From Tupaia tana (taxonomy: Eukaryota > Chordata > Mammalia > Scandentia > Tupaiidae), in contig JAKSZU010000005.1 of NCBI GenBank assembly GCA_026018925.1, positions 24,554,779 to 24,618,778 of the forward strand: a stretch of DNA of 64,000 nt, read 5' to 3'. Shown piece after piece: positions 23,335 through 34,050 of the stretch (positions are counted from its first letter, which is position 1; each line of letters begins with the position of its first letter). Position numbers and translations under genes: made by a program. The notes under the pieces were generated by a model. It ran no database searches, had not been told where the DNA came from, and saw only the letters and a list, made by a program, of their open reading frames with translations.

Positions 23335-23600
23335 GTGAGTGCCATTAATGTTGAACGCTGTTTTCCAAACCTCCCGTTTCAGCACCATCCAGTAAGACGG
23401 TCTGTGATGGCAGAAGTGTTACAGCCTGCGCTGCCCAGTGTGCGGGCACTAGCCATGGATCAGTCTATATTTAGAGCTGCATGTGGCTAGGGGCTACATA
23501 TTGGGCAGTGCAGCTGTAGATTTTTCTTTAATAGTACTTGTGTACACTGGAATTATAGCTACATTTACATTTTATATTTCAATATGATGTTGTAAAAATG
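23335..23600. repeat. Probable old hAT-type MITE
   Basis: CTGCGCTGCCCAGTG and TTGGGCAGTGCAGCTGTAGA read as inverted ends, with CATGTGGCTAGGGGCTAC inside. Family inferred from memory. Confidence 0.4.
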
Positions 23601-23796
23601 TTACTACTTTGTACATTCTTTTTTTTTTTTTTTTTGGTCTTGAAACTTCCAATATTTCCCCGACTTTTCTCGCGTCAGATTTCTAAAATTTTTAATTTTT
23701 ACTGTCAGTAGGAGGAAAAAGCTCAGTAGACGATAGCTTGTTTTCCTTAAGTTTGGAGCAAATACAGGATTTTGATTCTACTTATCTTGCCTCTAG

Positions 23797-23954
23797 GAAT
23801 TCAGCTGAAGAAGGTGCAGGAGCAGCGTGAGCAAGAGGCCAAGCGCGAGCCCGTCGGGAACGACGTGGCCACCATCCTGTCCAGGCGCATCGCTGTGGAG
23901 TACAGCGATTCCGATGACGACTCTGAGTTTGACGAGAACGACTGGTCCGACTGA
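23797..23954 (+). CDS. WASF3: WASF3 terminal coding exon g (residues 451-502, stop)
   Basis: Acceptor AG at 23795-23796; TGA stop at 23952-23954. It encodes the rest of the WH2 ([17 protein letters not shown]), the central/connector helix ([19 protein letters not shown]) and the acidic tail ending DENDWSD. Together these form the VCA module that binds Arp2/3 and nucleates branched actin filaments; the penultimate-region Trp is the conserved Arp2/3 contact. The Tyr of VEYSD counts to residue 486, also a reported phosphosite. All domain-defining residues are present, so the C-terminus appears functional. Confidence 0.98.
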
Positions 23955-26113
23955 GGCGGTGCTGGAAGCTCGCCACGTGCAGCAGGTGGACAGCCTGGAG
24001 AGGGCTGGCCGCCAGCCGGGAGCCGCGCGTTCGAGGTGTGTGAAGATGCTAAGAGGGCTGAGCACCCCAATAGTGGTATATAATCCCGTAGCTTAGCACC
24101 TTTTGTATTAATAACGTGATATTGCTTCTGCACATCCAAAAATCCTGGGTTTTTTCAGTATTTACTGTGTAATACTTAAGTGCCACTAAACATAGCAAAT
24201 TGTGCTGACCTGAGGAAGTATGCTGTAACTATTGCATTGTCCTGAAAACAGCATTTTGCTTTCTTCTTGGCCATGAAAGTATCTAGTGCAGTTTGGGTTT
24301 ATTCTTATTGATCATTATAATTCTGCAGACTTGCTGTGTGTTTGTGAAGCTGCCTGGTGTTAGGTCTTTGCAAGATTAATGACTGTCCAAGTGATGTCTT
24401 CCAATCAGTCAGTGATATTGTTTGATTGTTTTGTTTTGTTTGTTTGTTTTTTTTTAACGTGTTTCAGAGGAAGTTGGTTCTAGAGGGAAAAGTTTAATAC
24501 CGAAGGAGAATCAAAATGTTTCTGCCTTCAGTTTCTTGGCTTGGAAGCCTCTGAGTGAATGTGAATGCTCTGTTGAAAAATTTTACTGTCTGTGCACGCC
24601 CTTGTCAAATATGAAATCAGAAGGCCCTTGTCAGGCAGGGTCCCCAGGGGCATTCATTTAGTAAATGTTTGTCAGTGATTTTTATAAGAGGTTTCAGCAG
24701 CTCAGTAGTAATGAAAATGGAGAACAGGGTCTTTTCTCCTTCAGACCATGGGGGATGACACAGTATTTGCCAGCCCTCACAGCTTGGGCACAGTCAGCCG
24801 GAACAGATGCAAGTAGCTCTGGCGCCTCAGCCGAGCTGGGCAGAGCCACTGCGTGTGGGCTCGGGTGCCAAGGATACCGCTTGCTTCATTTCCTGGGAGC
24901 TGTGTCCTCAGTGAGACTTGCAGGAGTTCTGAGCTCCTCAGAGCACAACAGAGAGTGCTTTAGCCGGCACTTTGCTCCACTTGGTCTGAAGCTTAAAAGC
25001 TTAGGTTTCGGTGAAAGTAGACATTGACGCCTTTCACTTTTCACGGTGCTGTGACCAGATTAGGGATCAGTCCCATGAGTAGGGCCTTGGCCCTGTCCTA
25101 GAAGCACACAGTTCCCTTTTCTCATACTGTCTTTGCACATTCAATGTGAAGCCCCCCACGGGACCTCGGTTAGACCTGTAGCCACAGCAGAGCACTCACT
25201 TCCACCTCTGCTCTTCCTGTTGTTCTCCCCACATGGTGATACTAGAGACCTATGGAGTTCATTTCCTGGCTAAGACCACTCTTAGAAAACTCAAGAACGA
25301 GTGACGTGTAATTCTGGGTAAGGGTAACTTCATTCCAAATAAATAAATGCCCTAGGCTTTGATATTAGCTAGGTCTTCAAAAATACACCAAAACACTGTA
25401 CGGAGGTATTCTAACCTATTTTCAGTATTTCAAACAGATTGCAATTGTTAGTGGCTCTCAGTTATGATGAGAAGAAGACTCGAAAAGCAAAGATGACAGG
25501 GTTGATAGTAGGGACATGGGCAGGATGGGTGACTAATGGGCTTTTGTTAGTGAGTTCCCAAGGAAACTGTCCAGCCTCCCAAGTCACGTCTGTGGGTTTC
25601 CACATGGACGCCGGTTTGGCTTCTGGCATTATCTAGCACCAATACGTTGGGCTTAGTCACACCGATTTTAAACTCTCAAAACCTACCATCTGCATCCCCA
25701 TTCCAAGACCATGCCGTGCTATGTACCGGTCCTCTCAGCCCTACCAGCTGTTTTGGCACTTCTCAAACTCCTCTTCTTGAAGCTGCTCACCATTGGGCTG
25801 TCACTAAAATTTTCTTGAATATAAATAATAGTTACCACTGAATTTTTAAATTTCTCTCTTTAATTTTTCTTTTTCAGTGTAGAGGCCTACTGTGTTGGCA
25901 TTATTCTTGAGACTTTTTACCATTTTTTAAGTACGTCTTATTTTGCCTTTATTTTAATAGTTTATCTTTACTGTTACTTTTGTTTTAGGAATTACCAGTA
26001 TATTTTAGAACTTATATTTGGTAATGCTTCTTTGTTTTTGATGGCCCTTCTGTTCTCAGGATAGAGAGAAGTTACTATCCATGTCAGGATATCTTCTATT
26101 TATATCTCGTTAC

Positions 26114-26119
26114 AATAAA
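26114..26119 (+). terminator. Possible proximal poly(A) signal (AATAAA)
   Basis: AATAAA inside the 3'UTR about 2.16 kb after the stop. It could give a shorter mRNA; usage cannot be judged from sequence. Confidence 0.3.
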
Positions 26120-27026
26120 ATTAGTGGCACTTTAATCATAAATATTCATGAGCCTATTATTGGTTGTCTTCTTATAGCTTAACCAACAGGTTATTTTCAA
26201 CTTGATTTTATAGTGGAAAGCTTTTGTTTGCCCTGATGTGTTCTATAACCTTTAAAAGAATGGGAAATGACTAAAATCCAAGTTAGGTTATTTTTAGATT
26301 TTTTTAAGCTAATTTGATTTATTCTAAAATTTAAATCCATACCTTTTCTAATGTGATATCACCTAAAAAGAAAAAAGTGACAATTTTGAATTTTCAGTTT
26401 TCATTTTCAAAAATTATGTAACAAAACAAATGGAGGAAAACATGGAAAAGCATATTTTATTTCTATAAATTTTACAATTTAAATTATAGTTGTAAATGGT
26501 AAGATTGTTTTAAATCGTCCTAATATTATTTCTCCATTGTATTTTAGTTCATTTCTTAATAAGCTTTTTTTCTCATTGCATAGACTTAGAGGGGATAAAG
26601 CGATAACTCCATCCATTAGCTACATAAACATGATATGGTTGATTTTGCATTATTAGCCCTAGGCCATAAGTTTTGGTATACTTATGTTTTTCTTTACTAA
26701 GGGTACTATTAGAAAATTAACATTTCATTTCAGTAAATTTTTGGAACATCTAAATCTTTTCTGAATACCAAGTGGTTAGGTTGTGAAAGTTTTGTGATAA
26801 TTTGCAACTGAAGTACATGATACATTTTAATCCATTACAGATTAGTGGGAATGTATCAGCCAGAGTAGCAAGTAAGTTTTGTTTTCTAAATCAGAGTATC
26901 TGTCATCTTGCAGTATTACCAATGCTGTTGTAAATTGAACTTAAAATGGTATTAAAAAAGAACTCCTGTTAAACAATTTTTATCTGTTTGTATATCTTAC
27001 TATAGATTATGTACAAGTAACATCTA

Positions 27027-27032
27027 AATAAA
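27027..27032 (+). terminator. Probable distal poly(A) signal of WASF3 (AATAAA)
   Basis: AATAAA about 3.07 kb after the stop codon, at the point where the repeat-free stretch ends. A T-rich stretch follows. Choice of the distal site is an inference from insertion-free extent; no cleavage data. Confidence 0.5.
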
Positions 27033-27342
27033 ATTACACTTTTAACCCTGAAATGTTTTGCTTATTCATAACTATGTTCTACGTTTCATGTTTGAGAGGA
27101 GACGTTGGGTGTTGTGTGGGGTTTTGATTAAGCATGTTCCTTATCAGATAGCAGAAGCTATTACCCTGATTTCCATTAGATTTCCTCATAGTTTTCGTGT
27201 AACCAAGAATTCTGATCACATTCTGAGTGACTCAGAAAAGAAATGGAATAGTTAGAAAAAAAAGCCATCCTGGGAGCAGGAAGCAGCAGTTTCAGAGAAT
27301 AGAGCCTGGAGGGTCTTAACCACATTCAGTCTCAATAGTAAC

Positions 27343-27500
27343 AGTGCCTCATGGCTAGATGGTGGTGTAGCACTGAGACAACTGCACCGCCATGGGGAAG
27401 CCCTAGGTCCACATCCCAGCACCTCTCTGAGCATGCTGGGTGTGTGCACGGGCCCATCACCCTCACACACCGAGGGCATCACGTGCCACACTTCTAAGGG
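27343..27500 (+). repeat. tRNA-like SINE fragment (tentative)
   Basis: GGCTAGATGGTGGTGTAGCA with a B-box-like region, then GCATGCTGGGTGTGTGCACG. Might be a damaged composite SINE. Boundaries uncertain. Confidence 0.35.
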
Positions 27501-28080
27501 CTTTACCTGTATTCATGCATTTAAGCTCTTATTAGGCTCATAAAAAAATTTTTTTGAGACTGTGTATAAGGACCCATTGAGGGTGTGATTCTCTCTCCTT
27601 ATCTCTGTCTCTCATAGGAAAAAATGGACAAACTTAAAATAGTGAGTAATACTCTATAGCATGTATTGTTTATAAGATGTTTTTACTTAATCTTTAAAAT
27701 GGGCATCCTGTCTATTTCGCATATGAGAACACTAGTGTGACGTTACGTTGTCTGTTCAGGGACCTTGCTAGACAGAACTCAGTGCTGGGCAGAATTCCAC
27801 ATGGCAGTAGTGGGAGTGGAGATGGGATAGGTGCCTGTCACCAGGTTCGGACAAGCCAGGCCGGAGTGAAGCCTTCCCGTCACAGCTGCCTGAGTTACCA
27901 TTGCTCACAGCGTGTACCTCCCAGAACTTAGGTCACACAGTGTGATGACTGGGTTCTATGTACCCTCCAGCCCATAGCGTGTTGCACGTAGACCCCGTCC
28001 ACTTTTGTAGCCTGAGCGCCTCAGCCCAGGGCTTGAGACTTACTAAGTGTTGACATATATTTTTCAAGAGGTGGCCATTG

Positions 28081-28288
28081 GGGCCAGCAGGTGGCATGGT
28101 GGTTAAAGGCGCTGGATTCCCACATGGCCGACCATGGTTCGAGTCCTGGACCTGGCGGCTTGCTTTCTCACTTTCTCTTTCTCTCTCTCTCTCTCACTCT
28201 GTCCCTCCCTGGTCAAATTTAAATAAACAAATGAATAAATAATAAATAAAGTTAAATAAAATAATTTTAAAAAAAATTAAAAAAAAAA
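28081..28288 (+). repeat. tRNA-derived SINE, short form, with perfect TSD
   Basis: Head GGGCCAGCAGGTGGCATGGT, perfect box B GGTTCGAGTCC, CT-rich part and A-rich tail. Flanked by identical AAGAGGTGGCCATTG at 28066-28080 and 28289-28303. One of the best short-form references in the window. Confidence 0.95.
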
Positions 28289-28303
28289 AAGAGGTGGCCA
28301 TTG

Positions 28304-28750
28304 ATAGAGCAGAAGGGAGGCTTCACCACATTTGTTGTGGGCCTAATAAGAGCTTAAATGCACGAATATGGGTGAAGCGGCACTCAAAGCCCTGAGTGTA
28401 CGACAGCTGTTACGGTGGTCTCCAAGGCCCTTGCTGGAGAAGAGACAGCAGGCCAGTCTGCCTCATGGGGCTTCTCATCTAATGGGAAAGATAGATGTTA
28501 AATATTGTCAGGTTATTTGTCCATTTTATGTGTGCTGTAGTTGGGGGTGGAGCCAGGAATGTCCAGTCTCATCAGGCTGAGGTTTAGGAATGAGCGGAAG
28601 TTAGCTAAGAGCGAAGGAAAGGGAAGGGAGTTTCTCACAGGGGGAAGAGCATTTGTGCTCCCTTGGATGGAAGAGACAGCATTGGGTGGTGATGGGGCCA
28701 TAGTGTCAGTGGAATGGAGGTGGGGGGGTCACAGGTGGGCTACAATGGAA
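28304..28750. other. Unassigned intergenic DNA
   Basis: Mixed-composition sequence with several short ORFs on both strands and no family I recognise. Confidence 0.5.
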
Positions 28751-29128
28751 ACCTGCTGTGGGTTGAGCACCCCCGCCCCTGAAAAATTCATCTGTTGAAT
28801 TTGGTCGTGATGGGATTAAGAGAATAAAACCTAAATAGTGGATGGTGCTAAAAGGTAGGGCCTTTGGGAGGAGATTAGGGTTAAGGTTATGAGGCGATGT
28901 GTGTGTGACTCCTGGTGGGTGTGTAAAGGGAGGGGGACAGACACATGGACAGGTGGACACTCTCCTGCTTTCTGCCAAGTTCTGATAGGCCCAGAAGATC
29001 CTCACCAGATATCTGTGGCTCTGGACCTTGGACTTCAGAACAAACTGAGCTGAATAAACCCTCAGATCTTTTAAATTACCCAGGCTCGGGCGTTTTCTGT
29101 TACTAGCAAAGAAAAAAGACTAGGACAG
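28750..29128 (+). mobile_element. MaLR (MLT1/MST-type) LTR remnant
   Basis: AAATTCATCTGTTGAATTTG, GGCCTTTGGGAGGAGATTAG and CTTGGACTTCAGAACAAACT occur in the order of an ERVL-MaLR LTR; CTGAATAAACC is its poly(A) region. Ancient and diverged; no internal sequence. Confidence 0.65.
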
Positions 29129-29468
29129 CTCCTGCGTTCAGCATATAGGACCGAGTGGGCTTTCCGGTTCACCACTCGCTGATGTGCGCCCAGCCGTAAT
29201 GTGAACACGGCAAGTCTCTCCACATTGGCAGCCCGGCTGTTCTTCCTTGATCATCATAGCCTCATGTCTCGATACCAATACATTTAAAAGGGATCTTTGA
29301 TCTATTTTATTCATGTTTATATTTAGAAGGATTGTAGTACTCAGTGAGTCCAGCTCCCATGCATTAAAGATGGGGGAAAGGTTCATTGTCCCGACCTGGG
29401 GGACAGTCGAACAGGTTTCCTGAGGGAAGGAGTGAGAGACCGGATGAACGACGCAGTGTTACAACACA

Positions 29469-29630
29469 GAGACGACGCAGTGTTACAACTCTTCAGGGTC
29501 GTCTGTTTATTGTGGGCAGCACGGAGACGACACAGTGTTACAACTCTTCAGGGTCCTCCGGAGACAATGCAGTGTCACAACTCTTCAGGGTCTTCCAGAG
29601 ACGACGCGGTGTCACAACTCTTCAGGGTCA
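29469..29630 (-). repeat. 37-bp tandem repeats in the LTR transcribed (R) region
   Basis: Units containing GTTACAACTCTTCAGGGTC or GTCACAACTCTTCAGGGTC start at 29524, 29561 and 29598 (37-bp period). A fourth at 29469 is set apart by an 18-bp insertion that carries the poly(A) signal, and a broken unit lies at about 29446. Confidence 0.9.
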
Positions 29631-29667
29631 TCTGGGTTGTCTGGAGATTGTGGGCCAGGGATCGTGG

Positions 29668-29674
29668 TTATATA
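29668..29674 (-). promoter_or_regulatory. LTR TATA box
   Basis: TATATAA on the - strand, about 157 bp before the AATAAA. The promoter might still be able to work, but nothing shows activity. Confidence 0.65.
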
Positions 29675-29804
29675 CATGTTGGTGGGCAGTGATTGGTTGA
29701 ATGAAGGATTGGAAAAGGTGGGTTATGATTGGTTGCTTTTGTGGACCAACCATGAGGTGCCAGATATGCAAATCTGAGGGATTCCAAGCTCACCAATTTG
29801 CTGT

Positions 29805-29942
29805 GGGAAGTGGCCAATCAGAGCATGGTTTTGAAGGTGAGGTTTTTGAAGGGGAGCCAATCGTGGCCTTTATGGGAAGTGGCCAATCAGAGTATGGTTT
29901 TGAAGGTGAGGTTTTTGAAGGGGAGCCAATCATGGCCTTGGG
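29805..29942 (-). repeat. 69-bp direct repeat in LTR U3
   Basis: Two units, 29805-29873 and 29874-29942, differing at a few positions and each with two CCAAT motifs. Resembles duplicated enhancer units of retroviral LTRs. Confidence 0.9.
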
Positions 29943-30309
29943 CATTGTGTAATTGTTTGCTCTTTGAGAAACCTGCGATATTTGCTGATACGTAGTCTAC
30001 CACAGTTCATTTGCATTGCTGAGGGCTCAAAGCATGGTTTCTTAACTCAAGTTTTCAAATTATGCTCCTGTTCCACAGTGGCCCTTCAAGAGTTAAATAA
30101 TAATTCTCTCTCCCTACCCACTCCAACCCCAGCATTAAAATCTGGACACCTGTGATAAAGTTGAAGAGCCCATATCTATTCATCCATTGATTCATCTTAT
30201 TTTTATGTATTTCAAAGTAATATGTAGTATACTTCACACCTAAACACTTAAGTATACATGCAGCATTAATTAGATTGTATTACAAAAGATCTTTAAAAGA
30301 TCACCATGT

Positions 30310-30591
30310 GGGGACCAGCAGTTGGCGAAATGTCTATGTCGCTGGACTCCCATGTAGTTGACCGCATCTCGAGTCCTGGACCTGGTGGCTTAAACTCACG
30401 CTGGGCATGTATGTGTGCGTGCATGCCCAAGATCAGGAGAGGAGAATGGAGTAGAAGGGATTGTGGCGTGGCCATCCCCCTTGGTGGTGGTGGTGGGGGA
30501 TGGTGGTGGTAATTTCTCGCTTTCTCTCTCTGTCTTTCTGGTGAGCACATGAGCCCTATAGCAAAAATCTTTCCAAAAAAAAAAAAAAAAG
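30310..30591 (+). repeat. tRNA-derived SINE, long form, inside a MITE
   Basis: GGGGACCAGCAGTTGGCGAA, CGAGTCCTGGACCTGG, body with a (GGT)n-like expansion near 30480-30510, and an A tail. The flank AAAAGATCACCATGT before it and AAAAGTTCACAAATGTG after it look like a decayed target duplication within the family 2 MITE. Confidence 0.9.
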
Positions 30592-30712
30592 TTCACAAAT
30601 GTGTATTCTGAAAAAAGCTATGTGCAGATGTTAAGTTTTTTACACTAAAATAAATTCATACTTCAATTTCATTTTTCCATGAGCCCCTTGAAGTCCCCTT
30701 GTAGTTGTAAGG
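30592..30712 (+). mobile_element. MITE-like element, family 2 copy 4 (SINE-interrupted)
   Basis: GTTCACAAATGTGTATTCTG to CCCCTTGAAGTCCCCTTG. The left end probably lies before the SINE, at about 30290. Confidence 0.65.
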
Positions 30713-31101
30713 TTAAAATATTCTTAAAGTAAAACATTCACATTTTTAAACATACCATTTAAAGAGTTTTGTCAATGTGTGTTCCCTCTGATAACACAAA
30801 TCCTGTCAAAATGGACAACTTGACTGTGATCCCAGTGAGTTTCCACTTCCCTTTTCAGAGTCAGTTCTCTCCTAACCTAGTCCCAGAGCAACCACTGTCC
30901 TGATTTTTTCCACCATAGATAAATTCCGCCTATTCTAGAACTTTATATAAATGAAACAAAACAGCACATACTCTTCTTGCATTTGGCAATGCTGACTAGA
31001 GTCATGTTGAAATTCCTATCAGTGCATGTGTAAATATTTATTTTTACAGTAGTGTTTCTGTACAAACACAATGAGTTTATACATTCCCTTGTATAAGATT
31101 T

Positions 31102-31349
31102 TTTTAAAGAATTATTTTATTTAATTTTCATTCATTCTTTCCCTCCCTCCCTCCCTCCCTCCCTCCCTCCCTCCCTCCCTCCCTCCCTTCCTTCCTTCCT
31201 TCCTTCCTTCCTTCCTTCCTATTTTACCAGAGAAAGACAGAGCCAGAGAGAGAAGGAAAATGAGAAGGCAAGCCACCAGGTCTGGGATTTGAACTGCAGT
31301 CAGCCATGCGGGAATCCAGTGTCCCTAACCACTATGCCACCTGCTGGCT
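31102..31349 (-). repeat. tRNA-derived SINE, short form, with expanded tail
   Basis: Flanked by CCCTTGTATAAGATTT (31086-31101) and CCCTTGCATAAGATTT (31350-31365), one mismatch. Its CT-rich segment has expanded into a microsatellite. Confidence 0.9.
31138..31219. repeat. (CCCT)n(CCTT)n microsatellite
   Basis: About 80 bp of pure pyrimidine, switching from CCCT to CCTT units, within a SINE. Confidence 0.95.
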
Positions 31350-31530
31350 CCCTTGCATAAGATTTATACAAGTATTTTCTGGCCATAAGAGTTCATGTAT
31401 TGTAGATAATACCTTGGAGTGAAATTGTGTCACAGGTGGCTGTATGTTTAGTTTTACAAGAAACTGCCAGACTTTACAAAGTGGCTCTACTACTTCACAC
31501 TCACCAGCCTTGTTGCTCAACATCATTTTT

Positions 31531-31791
31531 CTATTTTTTAATTTTTAAAAATTCTGCTATAGGGTGCATATGCTCACCGGAGAGAGAAAAAGAGAGAGAT
31601 TGAAAATGAGCAAGCACCTCCCAGGGGTCTGGCCATGCCATAGAGCCTTCTCCTCCATTCCCCTCTCAGGATTTTGGGCACACATGCACATGCACCCAGC
31701 ATATTTTCGAAGCCATTGGGTGTGGGCCTTGAACCATGTTGTCGGCCCTGTGGGATCCAGCTACCTCAACCACTATGCCACTTGCTGGCTC
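31531..31791 (-). repeat. tRNA-derived SINE, long form
   Basis: TTCTGCTATAGGGTGCATAT to GCCACTTGCTGGCTCAC; moderately diverged. Confidence 0.82.
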
Positions 31792-31859
31792 ACTCAATAT
31801 CCTTAGATGTGATTTTCTTTGTATTGAATCCTACCTGGGGTCCATTGACCTTAAAACTG

Positions 31860-32200
31860 TAAATTTATGTCTTTCATGAAATTTGGGAAATATTTGGACA
31901 TTATTTTGTTTCTATATTTCCCTTCCTGTTCTCTTCTTTTTAGGCTATTTTACATATATTAGACCTTTTGATATTGGCCCATAGTCCTTGAGGCTCTTAG
32001 TGATTTAGAATGTCTTTTTCTCTCTGTTCTGCAGATTGGATAGTTTTTATTCATTTATCTTTTGGTTCACTGGCTTTATGCCGTCACCTATAATTTGCTT
32101 TTAAATCCACCTAGATGTTGTATTTGAGACATCGTATTTTTCTACTGTAGAATTTTCTATTCTTTTTTATCGTTATTCATTTCTCATAAGTTTTTACATC
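31860..32200 (-). repeat. Old L1-like antisense sequence (tentative)
   Basis: CTGCAGATTGGATAGTTTTTAT and TTCACTGGCTTTATGCCGTC recall inverted L1M sequence. Continues at low confidence past the SINE to about 32650. Confidence 0.35.
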
Positions 32201-32204
32201 TTTT

Positions 32205-32461
32205 TCCTTTTTTGTAATTGCTAGAGATCCTATACACTCATGAGAGAGAGTGTATACGAGAGAGCACCCCCCGCCCAATAGAATATAGTCACACCACGAT
32301 TCTTTTTCCTCCCTTTCTCCATCATACCAGGTTTTGGGGCACGCACGTACATGTGCCTGGCGTGTCTTTCAAGTCACTAGAGCTGGGACTTGAACCATAG
32401 TCAGCCATGTGGGATCTGGTTCCCTGTGCACAGTGCTTGACCTCTGTGCTAACACCAACCC
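32205..32461 (-). repeat. tRNA-derived SINE, diverged long form
   Basis: GCTAGAGATCCTATACACTC, GA-rich part, GTCTTTCAAGTCACTAGAGC, and a tRNA head ending near CACCAACCC. Confidence 0.7.
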
Positions 32462-32649
32462 TTCTTTCCGTCTTTGAGCAGTGTCCTACTAGCTCTTTAC
32501 AAATCCTTGCCTGCTGATCCCAGTCTCGGGATTTTTAAAAGGATTCATCTCTATTACTTTTGTTCTTGAGGGCATGCCTCATAGTTTCGAATTGTGTCCA
32601 GAACATTGTGTGACAACATTTTAGAGACTCTCGATTCTGTTAAAATCCT

Positions 32650-33240
32650 CTGAAAAGCCCCCTTTTTTTTTAAGGGACGCAGTTAACATGGTCAGAATTA
32701 AGCTCCCAAGTCTTTGCCCCGGCGGGACTCTCCTGCAGTGGATAACGGCTCTTAAATTCTTTTAGCCTGAGCCATGCTGTTTGGAGTTGGTCTTGGCAGA
32801 AATTTGCACAGGATTTTTGGACCTCCCTCTCTGATTGTCCTTTCTAGGATTCTGCCCCATTTTCTGTCTGCTTTGGTAGGTAGAACTCTGACCTTGATCC
32901 TCACATTGTTCAAGCCAGTGGTTGTGAGTGAAGCCAGCCACAAGGCAGTTTGTCTACTCAAGCTAGCTGCCCTGCTTGGCAGGATGGGGCCTGCCCTCCG
33001 GAGAAAGGCATGAAGAAACAGGAAATGCACCCTTACTTTTGCCCTTCCAAGCATCAGCTCCCCTCCAGTGTCTTTTTGTTTCTCATTTCTGTCCACTGTT
33101 GTCAATGGTTGTGAGGTACATTTTTTCCTGTTTATAATTACCACCTATAGAAAGTTGGTCTGGAATAGGATAGTCCTCCATTCCCAGAAACCTCTTCTAT
33201 AAATATTTGATGTAATGTTTATTTTAAGAAATATTTTTAA
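32650..33240. other. Unassigned intergenic DNA
   Basis: Contains overlapping ORFs of 130 codons (- strand) and 79 codons (+ strand) without a recognisable domain; treated as noncoding. Confidence 0.5.
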
Positions 33241-33252
33241 GTGTGATTTTTT

Positions 33253-33508
33253 TTTGGGGGGGGGGGAGAGGTTTTTGCTATAGGGCATATTCGCTCACCA
33301 AAAAGAGAGAGACAGACAGAAAGCGAGAAATCACCCCCCAGGGGGTGTGGCCATTCCGCAATCCCTTCTCCTCCATTCTCCTCTCGAGATCTTGGGCACG
33401 CACGCACACGCGCCCAGCATGAGTTTTAAGCCACTGGGTCTGGGACTCAAACCACAGTTGACTACATGAGAGTCCAGTGACATAGCCATTACACTAGCTG
33501 CTGGTCCC
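33253..33508 (-). repeat. tRNA-derived SINE, long form
   Basis: Flanking TAAGTGTGATTTTT and TAAATGTGACTTTT are a slightly decayed target duplication. The body has GCACACGCGCCCAGCATGAG. Confidence 0.9.
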
Positions 33509-33800
33509 TAAATGTGACTTTTAAAATGCTGATTTGTAAAATGGTGTTGAATATCAAATTATACCAACATTTTGATTTTTTCTGTGAGGTGAACTTGTTT
33601 TTGCAAGGGCCCCACAGTAAAATTTGTGTCATCTTTAATTGAGGGATTGCCTGGTGCACTGTGGGACACTTGCTGTTTACATTTCCTTATTTCTGAATAA
33701 GAATTTTCTCTAAACTGTGCAAGCAAAACACATATATGAACAATGCAGAAATTGAGTGTATTCTAACACTTCAATTGTCAGCTTAACTTTGGCCTCAATT

Positions 33801-34050
33801 TTTTTTTTTTCCTTAGAATTTTGCTATAGGGCTCATGCACTTACCAGAGAGACAGAGACAGACAGAAAGCTAGAAGTCACCCCCTGGGAGAATGGCCATG
33901 CCACAATCCCTTCTCTTCCGTTCTCCTCTTGCAATCTTGGGCATGCATGCACATGCGCCCAGCGTGAGTTTTAAGCTGCCAGATCTGGGACTCGAACCTC
34001 AGTCAACTACGTGGGAGTCCAGTGGGCCCATTATGCCATCTGCTGGTCTC
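33801..34050 (-). repeat. tRNA-derived SINE, long form
   Basis: Flanked by AACTTTGGCCTCAATT (33785-33800) and AACCTTGGTCTCAGTT (34051-34066). Missing a few bases of the tRNA head near 34022. Confidence 0.9.

Larger units (their letters stand above)
20764..23796 (+). other. WASF3 intron f-g
   Basis: MITE at 20997, two - strand SINEs (21440, 22090), a Tigger-type DNA element (22822-23129) and a probable old hAT-type MITE (about 23335-23600). 21715-22089 and 22335-22820 show nothing I can name. Confidence 0.85.
23955..27050 (+). other. WASF3: WASF3 3'UTR
   Basis: About 3.1 kb between the WASF3 stop and a canonical AATAAA. It becomes strongly AT-rich after about 25800, and I recognise no SINE, L1 or LTR in it, unlike every other stretch of similar length here. 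The absence of insertions supports a transcribed, constrained 3'UTR. Alternative poly(A) signals could lie at 25338 and 26114. The 120-codon ORF at 24665 is not conserved-looking and is treated as chance. Confidence 0.7.
29387..30004 (-). mobile_element. Solo LTR of an endogenous retrovirus (class II-like)
   Basis: Element of 618 bp starting TG and ending CA, flanked by the identical 6-bp repeat GTTCAT at 29381-29386 and 30005-30010. Read on the - strand it has U3 with at least six CCAAT-box-like motifs, a TATATAA box at 29674-29668, and AATAAA at 29511-29506, then a pyrimidine-rich U5 ending CGGGACA. This order fixes the orientation. A 6-bp duplication and the GGACA end are typical of class II (betaretrovirus-like) elements, so I infer that class. 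There is no gag, pol or env around it, so it is a solo LTR formed by recombination between two LTRs. Two sets of internal tandem repeats are listed separately. Confidence 0.82.
30716..31530 (-). mobile_element. Old L1 fragment, antisense
   Basis: ACAACTTGACTGTGATC, CTAGAACTTTATATAAATGA and AGTGGCTCTACTACTTCACA are typical of reversed old L1 3' sequence. Interrupted by the SINE at 31102. Confidence 0.5.

Noticed and set aside
24665..25027. 120-codon ORF downstream of WASF3
   Set aside because: Lies in the 3'UTR, without a known domain; likely chance.
29446..29634. Direct repeats resembling a CRISPR array
   Set aside because: Units are contiguous 37-bp tandem repeats without unique spacers, within an LTR in a mammalian genome.
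29386..29952. Overlapping 80-104-codon ORFs in the LTR region
   Set aside because: They come from repeat units in an LTR on the wrong strand; no retroviral protein is encoded.
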